From: Saccharomonospora sp. CUA-673
GTDB taxonomy: Bacteria > Actinomycetota > Actinomycetes > Mycobacteriales > Pseudonocardiaceae
Reading direction: 5' to 3'
Length of the DNA: 64,000 nt
NCBI RefSeq assembly: GCF_001942305.1
Contig: NZ_MKKE01000018.1
Location: 1 to 64,000 of the forward strand
Shown: positions 34,520 to 44,157 of the stretch, piece by piece
Numbering within the stretch: the stretch's first letter is position 1
Layout: each line of letters begins with the position of its first letter
The notes under the pieces: model-generated
Database searches by the model: none
Told to the model about the DNA's origin: nothing
What the model saw: the letters and a program-made list of their open reading frames with translations, nothing else
Translations under genes and position numbers: made by a program

Positions 34520-35560
34520 ATGTCGCCGTCTACACGTATTTCCGTTGCGATCCTGTCCGTGTGCGCACTGGTCCTGACCGGCTGCGCGCCACCCGAGCCC
34601 GACGGGCAGGAGGAAGCCGGCGGCGCGGCGGCGCTGAGCCGCGAGAACTGCGGGATCGACGTGGCGGTCGACGAACCGCCCGAGCGGATCTACGCCGCCT
34701 ACCATCCGGCGATCGAGCTCGCCCATGCGCTGGGCGTCAGCGATCGACTGGTCGGCACGGCGTTCCTGGACGCCAAGGTGCTGCCGGAGTACGCCGAGCA
34801 GCAGGCCGAGGTCGAGTACGTACCGAGTCTGCCGAGCAGGGAGGCCCTGCTGCAGACCGATCCGGACTTCGTGCTGTCGGGCTTCAACGGGTTCTTCGCC
34901 CACGAGAGCCCGGACAGTTCCGTCGGCACGCGCGCGAGCCTGCGCGAACTGGGCGTGCAGAGCTGGATCCTGTCGCCGGTGTGCCCCAGCGAGGACGGGC
35001 TCACCGACCAGTCGATCGATCCGGCCACGGTCACCGTCGAGAGCATCTACGAGGATGTGCGCGATCTCGGCACGCTGTTCGGTGTCGAGGAGCGGGCCGA
35101 GGAGGTGGTCGACGACCTCCGCACGCGGATCGCCGCCGTCGAGGAGGCCGTCGCGGGCGCGGACCGTCCGTCGGTCGCGATCGTGTCCCCCGGTGAGGAC
35201 GGAAACTACCGGATCGCCAGCGGCATGGACTTCGGTTCCCACATCATCGAGAGGGCCGGCGGCACCAACGCGTTCGGCGATCTGACCCGGCAGCGCAACA
35301 TGGACGTCGGCGTCGAGGAACTCCTCAAGCGGGACCCGGACGTGATCCTCACCGACCTGTGCTGTGATGCGCAGCTGACCGAGAAGGACGCACAGTCCGA
35401 TGTCGACACCCTGCTGCGCGATCCGGCGCTGGCCGGGTTGACGGCGGTCGAGCACGAGGCGGTGTATCCGTTCCTGTTCGCCGACCGCAGTGCCGGTGTG
35501 CGCGCCGCCCACAGCATCGAGCAGGTCGCCGCCAGGATCCACCCCGAGCTTGTCGACTGA
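34520..35560 (+). CDS. Cobalamin (B12)-type ABC transporter substrate-binding lipoprotein
   Basis: A 346-residue receptor of the class III (BtuF/FepB/FhuD) fold. The signal peptide ends with the lipobox LTGC near residue 22. NCGIDVAVDEPPERIYAAYHP and LGVSDRLVGTAFLD near 75 mark the first lobe, and DPDVILTDLC near 272 the second. Alone it could be called a siderophore receptor, but the riboswitch immediately upstream makes corrinoid uptake the better call. GGAGGGGCGGG lies before ATG 34520. First gene of a four-gene operon. Confidence 0.88.
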   Translation: MSPSTRISVAILSVCALVLTGCAPPEPDGQEEAGGAAALSRENCGIDVAVDEPPERIYAAYHPAIELAHALGVSDRLVGTAFLDAKVLPEYAEQQAEVEYVPSLPSREALLQTDPDFVLSGFNGFFAHESPDSSVGTRASLRELGVQSWILSPVCPSEDGLTDQSIDPATVTVESIYEDVRDLGTLFGVEERAEEVVDDLRTRIAAVEEAVAGADRPSVAIVSPGEDGNYRIASGMDFGSHIIERAGGTNAFGDLTRQRNMDVGVEELLKRDPDVILTDLCCDAQLTEKDAQSDVDTLLRDPALAGLTAVEHEAVYPFLFADRSAGVRAAHSIEQVAARIHPELVD

Positions 35561-35567
35561 CCGGGCC

Positions 35568-36608
35568 GTGTCGAACGCGCAGCGGGCCCCGCGGCCCGAG
35601 ACGCTCCCGGGTGCGGTGTCCACTAATCGGGCACCGCTGCATCCGCTGTGGTTGCTGCCGGCCGTCGCCGCGACGTGCGTACTGTCCATTGTGGTCGGGA
35701 ACTATCCGGCACCGGTGACCGAGGCTCTGACGGCGGTCTTCTCCCCCGCGCCGGCGAGGTCGACCGGGTCGTGCGGGAGGTGCGGATTCCCCGCACGCTC
35801 ACGGGCCTGCTGGCCGGGGCCGCGCTCGGCGTCGCCGCGCGTGATGCAGGGGCTGACGCGCAATCCGTTGGCGGGTCCGGGAATTCTCGGCATCAACGCC
35901 GGCGCGTCGTTGGCCGTGGTCGTGGCGCTCGCGCTCGGCGTGACCGCGGTCGAGGGGTACCTGTGGTTCGCGTTCGCCGGCGCGGGCGTGGCCGCCGCGT
36001 TCGTGTACACCCTCGGTTCCCTCGGCCAGGGCGGTGCCACGCCGGTGAAACTGGCGCTGGCGGGCGCGGCGTTCAGCGCCATGGTCGGGTCGATGACGAC
36101 GATCGTGACGCTGCTCGACGCTGCGACCCTCAATGACTACCGGTTCTGGGTCATCGGTTCGCTGACCCGCGCCGACGGCGGCGACCTGTCGGCGGTCGCC
36201 CCGTTCCTGCTGGTCGGTTTCGTGCTGGCGCTCGCGGCGAGCGGCAGCCTCAACGTGGTCGCATTGGGCGACGACATGGCGCGCAGTCTGGGCGCCCGCC
36301 TCGTCGCCGTGCGGGTGCTCTCGGCGGTGTCGGTGCTGCTCCTGGCCGGGGCGGCGACCGTGATCGCCGGTCCGATCGCGTTCATCGGCCTGGCCGTACC
36401 GCACATCGCGCGGGCGATCGCCGGTCCCGATTACCGGTGGATCCTGCCCTACTGCGCGCTGATCGGCCCGATCCTGCTGCTGGCCGCCGACGTGCTCGGC
36501 CGCGTGGCGGTGCAACCGGAGCAGCTGCAGGTCGGCATCGTGACCGGTCTCGCGGGCGCGCCGTTCTTCCTTTATCTGGTGCGCAACCGGAAGGTGGCTG
36601 CCCTGTGA
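35568..36608 (+). CDS. FecCD-family ABC permease, corrinoid importer subunit 1, two apparent frameshifts
   Basis: An inner-membrane permease of the BtuC/FepD type. The TM core is [23 protein letters not shown] and [22 protein letters not shown], which contains the coupling-helix GPIxFIGLxVPHxxR motif. The frame is wrong from about 35753 to 35834. The correct stretch there ([20 protein letters not shown]) is in another frame; one base is missing at the first break and two at the second, and the repaired protein is 347 residues. GTG 35568 is the likely start. The next permease gene overlaps by GTGA. Confidence 0.85.
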   Translation: MSNAQRAPRPETLPGAVSTNRAPLHPLWLLPAVAATCVLSIVVGNYPAPVTEALTAVFSPAPARSTGSCGRCGFPARSRACWPGPRSASPRVMQGLTRNPLAGPGILGINAGASLAVVVALALGVTAVEGYLWFAFAGAGVAAAFVYTLGSLGQGGATPVKLALAGAAFSAMVGSMTTIVTLLDAATLNDYRFWVIGSLTRADGGDLSAVAPFLLVGFVLALAASGSLNVVALGDDMARSLGARLVAVRVLSAVSVLLLAGAATVIAGPIAFIGLAVPHIARAIAGPDYRWILPYCALIGPILLLAADVLGRVAVQPEQLQVGIVTGLAGAPFFLYLVRNRKVAAL

Positions 36609-37657
36609 CGCCCCAACGGGACACCGTGTTCCTGCGTGGCGGCACCGACACCGTCGTGCTGCGTCTGAGCCTGCGTTCGACACGCGTGGCCGTGCTCGCG
36701 TGGGCGGGTGCACTGACGCTGGCGTCGCTGTCGCTCGGTATGGGCGAGTTCGAGCTGACGTGGGCCGACACGCTGCGCGTGCTCGGCGGTGGCGGCACGC
36801 TCATCGAGTACGACGTCGTGGTCGGCGACCGGCTGCCCCGGGTCGTCACGGCGCTGGCCGTGGGTGCCGCCTTCGCCCTCTCCGGTGCGATCCTGCAACG
36901 GATCGCCGCCAACCCGCTGGTCAGCCCGGACATCATCGGCATCAACACCGGCGCCTCGTTCGGGGCGCTGTTGGTGATGACCGTGCTGGGCGGCGCGGGA
37001 GCCGGCCTCGTGCTGGGCGCGCTGGCCGGCGCGGCGGCCACCGGCACGGCGATCGTCCTCATCGCACTCAAACAGGGCCTCACCGGCTACCGCCTCGTGC
37101 TGGTCGGCATCGGCATCGCGGCGATGCTCTCGTCGGCGACGTCCTACCTGCTGGCGCAGACGAACTACCACCAGATCATCAGCGCCGCGGCGTGGCTGAC
37201 CGGCAGCCTCGCCAACCGCAGCGCCCTGCACGTGACGGTCATCGGGACCACCCTGGCGATCCTCGTGCCGGCATTGCTGGTGCTGAGCCGGCACCTGCGG
37301 GTCCTCGAGCTCGGCGACGACCTCGCCCGCGCGCTCACCGGAGGGCCCCACCGCATCCGCCTCGCGTTGATCGGCATCGCGGTCGTGCTGGCGGCCATGG
37401 CGACGGCCTCGGCCGGGCCGATCGCGTTCATCGCGCTCGTCGCCCCGCAGATCACTCGTCGGCTCGTTCCGCACCAGCCGGTCCCCCTCGCGCCGACCGC
37501 CGCCGTCGGCGCGCTGCTGCTCATCGCCTCGGACCTGCTCGCCCGCCTGGCCTTCGCCCCGACCGAGCTTCCCGTCGGGGCCGTCACCGGAGTCCTCGGC
37601 GCTCCGGTGCTCTTCTACCTCCTCGCCCGCGCCAACCGGATCGGACGCACCGGATGA
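36605..37657 (+). CDS. FecCD-family ABC permease, corrinoid importer subunit 2
   Basis: A 350-residue second permease. The conserved [43 protein letters not shown] block (central RLPRxxxALxxGAAxxxSGxxxQ pattern near residue 80) and [19 protein letters not shown] near 270 are intact. Two non-identical permease genes imply a heterodimeric channel, as in iron-siderophore importers; the E. coli B12 importer uses a BtuC homodimer. The start and end overlap both neighbours by 4 bases. Confidence 0.9.
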   Translation: MTPQRDTVFLRGGTDTVVLRLSLRSTRVAVLAWAGALTLASLSLGMGEFELTWADTLRVLGGGGTLIEYDVVVGDRLPRVVTALAVGAAFALSGAILQRIAANPLVSPDIIGINTGASFGALLVMTVLGGAGAGLVLGALAGAAATGTAIVLIALKQGLTGYRLVLVGIGIAAMLSSATSYLLAQTNYHQIISAAAWLTGSLANRSALHVTVIGTTLAILVPALLVLSRHLRVLELGDDLARALTGGPHRIRLALIGIAVVLAAMATASAGPIAFIALVAPQITRRLVPHQPVPLAPTAAVGALLLIASDLLARLAFAPTELPVGAVTGVLGAPVLFYLLARANRIGRTG

Positions 37658-38513
37658 ACCCCAGCACCACCTCGACCGCGAACCCTGCCGCGGCCACCGA
37701 GACCACCGCGGCGACCGAACTGTCCACAACGGACCTGACGCTCGGCTACGGCGCCGAGGCGATCGTCCGCGACGTCTCGTTGACGGTGCCGCCGGGCCGG
37801 ATCACCGCGATCATCGGCGCCAACGGCAGCGGCAAGTCCACGCTGCTGCGCGGCCTGGCCCGGCTGATGAACCCGCGCCGCGGCGCGGTGCTGCTCGACG
37901 GCCAGGACATCGCCCGGCTACCCCCGAAGACCCTCGCGCAGCGGCTGGGCCTGCTGCCCCAGCAACCGCTTGCACCGGACGGCATCACGGTGGCCGACCT
38001 GGTGGGCCGCGGCCGGCATCCACACCAGCGCTGGTTCCGGCACCTCAGCGACGCCGACGCCGCGGCCGTCGCCGACGCCATGGCGGCCACGGGCGTGGCC
38101 GAGCTGGCCGACCGTCCGGTGGACGAGCTGTCCGGCGGGCAGCGCCAGCGCGTGTGGCTCGCCCTGGCCGTCGCACAGGACCCCGACGTCATGCTGCTCG
38201 ACGAGCCCACCACCTACCTCGATCTGGCCCACCAGATCGAGGTGCTCGAACTGCTCACGCGGCTCAACGGCACCACCACCCAGGGCGCCCCGGGCGCACG
38301 ACCGTGCTCGTCCTGCACGACCTGAACCTGGCCGCCCGCTACGCCGACCACCTCGTGGCCGTCACCGACGGACGGATCGCCGCGGAGGGCGCGCCCGCCG
38401 ACGTCCTCACCCCCGAGACGATCGCCGCGGTCTTCGCCCTCAACTGCGACGTCATCGACGACCCGCGCACGGGCGCCCCGGTGATCCTGCCCCGGCCGCC
38501 CGCCGCCGACTGA
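37654..38513 (+). CDS. ABC transporter ATP-binding subunit of corrinoid importer, one apparent frameshift
   Basis: A BtuD/FepC-like ATPase. Walker A is GANGSGKST near residue 55, the ABC signature [20 protein letters not shown] near 155 and Walker [13 protein letters not shown] near 175. The H-loop segment [18 protein letters not shown] is in a second frame, because one base is missing near 38297 in CCCCGGGCG. The repaired protein is 286 residues and ends in a short tail. ATG 37654 overlaps the permease stop. Confidence 0.88.
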
Positions 38514-38526
38514 GCCGCGGCGGCCG

Positions 38527-40002
38527 TTACTCGGACCAGCGCAGGGCGAACCAGAGCCGCATCCGCACGTCGGGGTCGGCCAGATCCACGCCCAGCGCGC
38601 GTTCGACCTGGCCGATGCGGTGCCGCACGCTGTTGCGGTGCACGCCGAGCGCGGCGGCGGCGCGATCCCAGCGGCCGTGGCAGGCCAGCCAGGTGCGCAG
38701 CGTCGGCACCAACGCGGCCTGGTCCCCGCGCGCGGACAACGGGGCCAACATCCGCTCGGCGAAACCCTCCCCGGCATCGCGGGAGACGAGATCGGCCAGG
38801 TCCTCGCCCACCTCGGTCACGGCCGTACCGAGCACGCGTGCGCGTTCCAGCAGTAGGGCGACCTCGCCGCGCGCCTCGGCCAGTCGGTGCGCGGGGCGCG
38901 GCGCCGCCGCCACGACCAGCCAGCCGTGGGACTCGAGGTCGTCGACCGCCGCGGCGCCCGGCGCCGACGGCGCGACCGCCGTGAACCGGTGGCTCTCGAG
39001 TCGCACGAGCGGCGTCCCCAGCGCCGCACGCAACCAGCCGTGCTCGGCCTCGGGGTCTGTGCCACTCGGCGCTGTTCGCGCGCGGACGCCCGCGACGACC
39101 CGGTAGGCGTCGGCGGTGAACATGCCCGCCAACGGGTCCTCGGCCGCCTCGCCGGTCAGCAGCGCCGTCGTCACCGCGCCGAGCCGGGCGGCCTCCGTAC
39201 CGGCGTTCGCGGCGAGCCCCAACAGCGCCGCGCCCGCGGCGGCGATCGACCGGTCGGCGGCCGAGAAGCGGGCCGCGCGGCCCACCACGAGCAGGTGCGC
39301 CGCCGTCGCCTGCGGGTACACCGGCTGCCCCACGACGACCGTGCCGTCGGGCAGTTCGGTCGTCGCGCTGCGGATGCCGGTCCCGGACCGCAGTCGGGCC
39401 AGCATCTCGCGGATCTCGGGCGGCCAGGGCCGCGGCGCACCGTCCTCGACGACGGGCTGATCGTCCGGACCGGCCAACGCGACCCAGCCAGACAGTCGCC
39501 GGGCCAGTCCGCGCGCCACCTCACGCAGTCCCCCGGCCGCCGACCGGGTCAACGCCTCCCAGGCCTCGGTGACGCGATGCTGTTCGCGGTGCCGGGCCTC
39601 CTCCAGCGCCATCGCCACCGCCCGGCTGATCGCCAGGAACGGCGTGCTCGGCGCCGCGACCAGCAACGGCAGCCGGTGCCGCGCGCACGCGTGCCGCAGC
39701 CGCGGCGGCAGCTCGTCGTGCACGGTCGGCGTGATCCCGAAGCCCAACGCCGTCACGCCCGCCTCGCGGAGCCTGCGGACGTACTCGTCGACCTCCGCCC
39801 TGGCCGCGGGCAGGTTGACCCCCGCCGTCAGCAGCACCTCGGAGCCCAGCAGGTACGGCGCGGGGTCACGCAGCTCGCTGACGTGCGCCCAGCGGACCGG
39901 GGCCTCGACGGCGCCGGGACCCTCGGTTTCCGGCACCAGCTCGAGGGCCAGATCGGCGTCGTCGAGGACCACCCGTAACGGCACCGATACATCGTTGTTC
40001 AT
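38527..40002 (-). CDS. PucR/CdaR-family regulator of the guanidino/arginine cluster
   Basis: A 491-residue regulator with the same architecture as the one at 9116. It has the N-terminal PucR domain (VRWAHVSELRDPAPYLLGSEVLLTAG, first residues variable, near residue 35), a GGDEF-like middle and the C-terminal HTH_30 (TWLACHGRWDRAAAALGVHRNSVRHRI near 440). It is divergent from the symporter and catabolic genes, with a TGGGAT-N5-ATCCCA palindrome between, so it is the probable activator or repressor of the whole 40098-47044 run. Confidence 0.85.
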   Translation of the reverse strand: MNNDVSVPLRVVLDDADLALELVPETEGPGAVEAPVRWAHVSELRDPAPYLLGSEVLLTAGVNLPAARAEVDEYVRRLREAGVTALGFGITPTVHDELPPRLRHACARHRLPLLVAAPSTPFLAISRAVAMALEEARHREQHRVTEAWEALTRSAAGGLREVARGLARRLSGWVALAGPDDQPVVEDGAPRPWPPEIREMLARLRSGTGIRSATTELPDGTVVVGQPVYPQATAAHLLVVGRAARFSAADRSIAAAGAALLGLAANAGTEAARLGAVTTALLTGEAAEDPLAGMFTADAYRVVAGVRARTAPSGTDPEAEHGWLRAALGTPLVRLESHRFTAVAPSAPGAAAVDDLESHGWLVVAAAPRPAHRLAEARGEVALLLERARVLGTAVTEVGEDLADLVSRDAGEGFAERMLAPLSARGDQAALVPTLRTWLACHGRWDRAAAALGVHRNSVRHRIGQVERALGVDLADPDVRMRLWFALRWSE

Positions 40003-40024
40003 CTCAACCTGAATCTCTCGACAT

Positions 40025-40041
40025 TGGGATGGAATATCCCA
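40025..40041. promoter_or_regulatory. Palindrome in the divergent PucR/symporter promoter region
   Basis: TGGGAT-GGAAT-ATCCCA (17 bp) has perfect 6-bp arms. It lies 23 bp upstream of the PucR start and 57 bp upstream of the symporter start, where a shared regulator would bind. Confidence 0.5.
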
Positions 40042-40097
40042 TTCAACCATCGGCATCCGCGCATCTACGGTTTCGGAAACCGGGAAGGGAGGCCGCC

Positions 40098-41570
40098 ATG
40101 GCCGCTGACTACGCCGTGATCGCGCTCTACATCGCCGGCATGATCGGCATCGGGTGGTACAGCCTCCGCCTTGCCAAGACGCGCGGTGACTATCTCGTCG
40201 CGGGCCGTCGCCTGGGCGGGGTCATGTACGCGGGCACGATGTCGGCGGTCGTGCTGGGCGGCGCGTCGACCATCGGCGGGGTGGGCCTCGGCTACACCTA
40301 CGGCATCTCCGGCGCCTGGCTGGTGCTGACGATCGGCCTCGGCATCCTGGTGCTCCACACCGTGTTCGCCCGCCGGCTCGTGCGGTTGAAGCTCACCACC
40401 GTCTCGGAACTGCTGCACCTGCGCTACGGCGGTGCGACGCCGGCGATCTCGGGTGTCGTGATGTGGGGCTACACGCTCATGCTCACCGTCACCTCGATGC
40501 TGGCGTTCGCGACGATCTTCAGCGTCCTCTACGGACTGCCGACGGCCGCGTCCGTGGCGATCGGCGGCGGCATCGTCGTGTTCTACGCCGCGCTCGGCGG
40601 CATGTGGTCGATCACGCTGACCGACATGGCGCAGTTCGTCATCATGACGATCGGTTTCCTGCTGATCCTGCTGCCGATGACGCTCAGCGCGTCCGGCGGA
40701 TTCTCCGGCATGGAGGCCGATCTCGACGCCGATTTCTTCTCGTTCACCAGCATCGGCGGGGCCACGATCGTCACCTACGTGCTGGTGTACGGCTTCGGAC
40801 TGCTCATCGGCCAGGACATCTGGCAACGGGTGTTCACCGCCCGCAGTCCGAAGGTCGCGACGGCAGGTGGCATCACCTCGGCGCTGTACTGCGTGGTCTA
40901 CGCCCTCGCCGGCGCGGTCATCGGCATGGCGGCCAAGGCGCTGTACCCGAACCTGGGCAACGCCGACGACGCGTTCGCCACCGTCGTCAACGACCTGCTG
41001 CCGACCGGCGTGCGCGGCCTCGTGCTCGCCGCCGCCCTGTCGGCGCTGATGTCGACCGCCAGCGGCGCACTGCTCGCCTGCTCGACCGTGACCACCAGCG
41101 ACCTACTGCCGCGACTGCTCCGGCGCGGCGGTGACACCACGGCCGACACCACGGGCGAGAACTCGGGCGACACGACCACGAGCGGCGAGCGTGGCGGTGT
41201 GGCGGCCAACCGCATCACGACGCTCGTGCTCGGCCTCGGGGCCATCGGGATCTCGATGCTCGTCAGCGACGTCGTGGCGGCACTGACCGTCGCCTACAAC
41301 ATCCTCGTCGGCGGTCTGCTCGTCGCGATCCTCGGTGCGCTGCTCTGGCGGCGCGGCACCCGGGCCGGCGCGCTGGCGTCGATGGTCACCGGCACGGTCG
41401 TGGTGATCGTCTCGATGATCACGCAGGGACTGATGGCCACCGAACCGATCTACTTCGGACTCGGTGCCAGCCTGGTGGCCTACGTCGTGGTCAGCCTCGC
41501 CACCCCGCGCACCCCCGACTCCGAACTGGACACCTGGCGACGCCGACTGGCCGGTACGTCCGAACGCTGA
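40098..41570 (+). CDS. Sodium:solute symporter family (SSS) transporter
   Basis: A 490-residue membrane protein with about thirteen hydrophobic helices. GDYLVAGRRLGGVMYAGTMSAVVLGGASTIGGVGLGYTYG (core with the sodium-site region near residue 30-70) and the conserved AAALSALMSTASGALLACSTVTTSD near 315 are typical of SSS proteins. The gene is first in the run before the ureohydrolase, so a guanidino compound or arginine derivative is a likely substrate. GGAGG lies 7 bp before ATG 40098. An extra Thr/Gly-rich loop (GGDTTADTTGENSGDTTTSG) near 345 is unusual. Confidence 0.88.
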   Translation: MAADYAVIALYIAGMIGIGWYSLRLAKTRGDYLVAGRRLGGVMYAGTMSAVVLGGASTIGGVGLGYTYGISGAWLVLTIGLGILVLHTVFARRLVRLKLTTVSELLHLRYGGATPAISGVVMWGYTLMLTVTSMLAFATIFSVLYGLPTAASVAIGGGIVVFYAALGGMWSITLTDMAQFVIMTIGFLLILLPMTLSASGGFSGMEADLDADFFSFTSIGGATIVTYVLVYGFGLLIGQDIWQRVFTARSPKVATAGGITSALYCVVYALAGAVIGMAAKALYPNLGNADDAFATVVNDLLPTGVRGLVLAAALSALMSTASGALLACSTVTTSDLLPRLLRRGGDTTADTTGENSGDTTTSGERGGVAANRITTLVLGLGAIGISMLVSDVVAALTVAYNILVGGLLVAILGALLWRRGTRAGALASMVTGTVVVIVSMITQGLMATEPIYFGLGASLVAYVVVSLATPRTPDSELDTWRRRLAGTSER

Positions 41571-41600
41571 CCCGAAGAACACCGCGACAGAGAGGATCGC

Positions 41601-42542
41601 ATGCCCGTTCCACCCATCGACTCGTCCCAGGTTCCGCGCTTCGCCGGGTTCGCGACGTTCGCGCGCCTGCCGCGGATCGACGAGGTCTCCCACGCCGACA
41701 TCGCCGTGGTCGGCGTCCCGTTCGACGCCGGCGTCTCGTACCGGCCGGGCGCCCGCTTCGGGCCCGCCGCGGTCCGCGAGGCGAGCCGCCTGCTGCGTCC
41801 GTACCACCCCGGGCTCGACGTCTCGCCGTTCGCGACCTGTCAGGTCGCCGACGCCGGGGACATCGCGCTCAACCCGTTCGACATCGGCGAAGCGGTCGAG
41901 ACCCTGCAGCACCGGGCGGGCGAGTTCGCCGCGGCGGGCAGCCGACTGGTGACGGTCGGCGGCGACCACACGATCGCGCTGCCGCTGCTGCGGGCCGCCG
42001 CGGCCGAACACGGTCCGGTGGCACTGCTGCACTTCGACGCCCACCTCGACACGTGGGACACCTACTTCGGCGCCCCGGTCACCCACGGCACGCCGTTCCG
42101 CCGCGCCTCCGAGGAGGGGCTGCTCGACCTGGACGCGCTGTGCCACGTCGGCACCCGCGGCCCGCTGTACGGCAAGGCCGACCTGGCCGAGGACGAACGA
42201 CTCGGGTTCGGCATCGTCACCTCGGCCGACGTCCTGCACCGCGGCGTGCCGGAGATCGTGGCCGCGCTCAAGGAACGGGTCGGCGACCGGCCGCTGTACA
42301 TCTCGGTGGACATCGACGTGCTCGACCCCGCGCACGCGCCCGGCACCGGAACGCCGGAGGCGGGCGGCATGACCAGCCGGGAGCTGTTGGAGATCCTGCG
42401 CGGGCTGCGCGACTGCACCATCGTCGGCGCCGACGTCGTCGAGGTCGCCCCGGCCTACGACCACGCCGAGATCACCGCCATCGCCGCCTCGCACGTGGCC
42501 TACGACCTGGTCAGCCTGCTGGCCCTGCAGGAGCAGCGATGA
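41601..42542 (+). CDS. Ureohydrolase of the agmatinase/guanidinobutyrase family
   Basis: A 313-residue manganese enzyme that releases urea from a guanidino compound. The metal ligands lie in [10 protein letters not shown] (near residue 115), [11 protein letters not shown] (near 140) and [20 protein letters not shown] (near 235), all intact. The start region [23 protein letters not shown] is typical of agmatinase/GbuA-like proteins. The neighbours (TPP decarboxylase and aldehyde dehydrogenase) favour guanidinobutyrase over agmatinase, see the findings. The stop overlaps the TPP gene by ATGA. Confidence 0.88.
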   Translation: MPVPPIDSSQVPRFAGFATFARLPRIDEVSHADIAVVGVPFDAGVSYRPGARFGPAAVREASRLLRPYHPGLDVSPFATCQVADAGDIALNPFDIGEAVETLQHRAGEFAAAGSRLVTVGGDHTIALPLLRAAAAEHGPVALLHFDAHLDTWDTYFGAPVTHGTPFRRASEEGLLDLDALCHVGTRGPLYGKADLAEDERLGFGIVTSADVLHRGVPEIVAALKERVGDRPLYISVDIDVLDPAHAPGTGTPEAGGMTSRELLEILRGLRDCTIVGADVVEVAPAYDHAEITAIAASHVAYDLVSLLALQEQR

Positions 42543-44157
42543 CCCGCATCGGGGGCGACATCGTCGTCGAGACCCTGCGCGCGCTCGGCGCGGACACCGT
42601 GTTCGGTCTGCCGGGACAGCACGCGCTCGGCCTGTTCGAGGCGCTGCGCAAGGCACCCGACCTGCGCCTGATCGGCGGCCGCGTGGAGAACAACCTCGCG
42701 TTCGCCGCCGACGGGTTCGCCCGCACCCGCGCCGCCGTCACACCCATGGTCGTCTCGACCGGTCCGGGTGCGCTGCTGACGTTGGCGTCCCTGCAGGAGG
42801 CGCGGTCGTCGTCGGTGCCGGTGCTGGGCATCGGCAGCCAGATCCCCACCGCCGGGCTCGGCGGCGGCCGGCACGGCTACCTGCACGAACTGCCCGATCA
42901 GCAGGCGGCGTTCCGCGACATCGTCAAGTCGACACACGTGGTGCGGTCGGTCGCGGCGATCCCGTCGGCACTGCGCGAGGCGTGGGAGGCTGCCGCGAGC
43001 GCCCCGCAGGTCCGGTGTGGGTGGAGATCCCCGAGGACGTCCTGCTCGAACCGACCGATCACCCGCCGGTCTCCTCGCTGCCCGCGGCACCCCGCCGCCT
43101 GAACCCTCAGCCCGGACTCGTGGAGCGCGCGGCGGAACTCCTTGCGGCGGCGCGGAATCCGGTGGTCCTCGCCGGCGGCGGGGTCGTGCGCGCGGGCGCA
43201 CAGGACGAGCTGCGCACGCTCGCCGTGGCGCTGCGCGCGCCGGTGCTGTCGACGTTCGGCGGCAAGGGGGCGTTCGGCTGGGACCATCCGCTGTCCGGCC
43301 AGTCGTGGCTCGAGGACCGGTACTCCACGGAGTTCCTCGAGGACGCCGACGCCCTGCTCGTCGTCGGGTCCGGGCTCGGCGAACTGTCCACGAACTACCG
43401 CACGTTCGCCCCGCGCGGGCGCGTGATCCACATCGACGCCGACGCCGGCGTGCTCGGCGCCAACCATCCCGCGCTCGGTATCCACGCCGATGCGCGGGTC
43501 GCCCTCGCGGCACTGGCCGAGCGGGTGCCGCCGCGGGAGGCGGACGGGCGCGCCGAGGCCGCCGTCGCGGACCTGCTCGCCCGCGTGCGGCAGCGACTCG
43601 ACGACCAGGACCTCGACATCGAACGGCGCGTACTCGCCGACGTCCGCGCCGCGCTGCCGCCGGGGACGCCGAGCTTCTGGGACATGACGATCCTCGGGTA
43701 CTGGGCGTGGTCGGCGTGGAATCCCGACGACGCGCCGATGCACAGCGCGCAGGGCGCGGGCGGGCTCGGATTCGGTCTGCCGGCGGCCCTGGGTTCGGCC
43801 GCGGCGACCGGCGGTCCCGCACTGGCCGTGTCGGGCGACGGCGGCGCGATGTACGGCCTCGCCGAATTGGCCACCGCGGTGCAGCACGAGCTCGACGTCA
43901 CGTGGCTCGTGGTCGACGACGGCGGTTACGGCATCCTGCGCGAGTACCTCACCGGTGCGTTCGGACAGACGACCGCCACCGAATTGGCGCGGCCCGACTT
44001 CGCCGCGCTTGCCGCGGCGTTCGGCGTTCCGGCCACCGTGTCGTCCGTGGACACCCTGCGCGCGGATGTCGCCGCCGCGTTCGCCGCACCGGGCCCGCAC
44101 GTCGTCGTCCTGCCGGCGCAGCAGCGCCTGTTCGCCCCCACCCATCTGGAGGAGTGA
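42539..44157 (+). CDS. Thiamine-pyrophosphate enzyme, AruI-like 2-ketoarginine decarboxylase candidate, one apparent frameshift
   Basis: A TPP-dependent enzyme of the acetolactate-synthase type. The N-terminal domain starts [19 protein letters not shown] with the catalytic Glu in [13 protein letters not shown] near residue 50. The cofactor-binding [20 protein letters not shown] near 420 is the GDG motif, and its Mg2+ site continues to the DDGGYG residues. The frame breaks near 43009 ([14 protein letters not shown]); the repaired protein is 539 residues. Acetolactate synthase is unlikely: no regulatory subunit is present, and the neighbours are a ureohydrolase and an aminoaldehyde dehydrogenase. 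AruI of Pseudomonas belongs to the same family. Confidence 0.8.

Noticed and set aside
34520..38513. Iron-siderophore uptake system
   Set aside because: The receptor and two-permease layout would fit, but a complete cobalamin riboswitch precedes the operon and no iron-box was seen.
42539..44157. Acetolactate synthase for branched-chain amino acids
   Set aside because: No small subunit and no ilv genes nearby; the neighbours are a ureohydrolase and an aminoaldehyde dehydrogenase.
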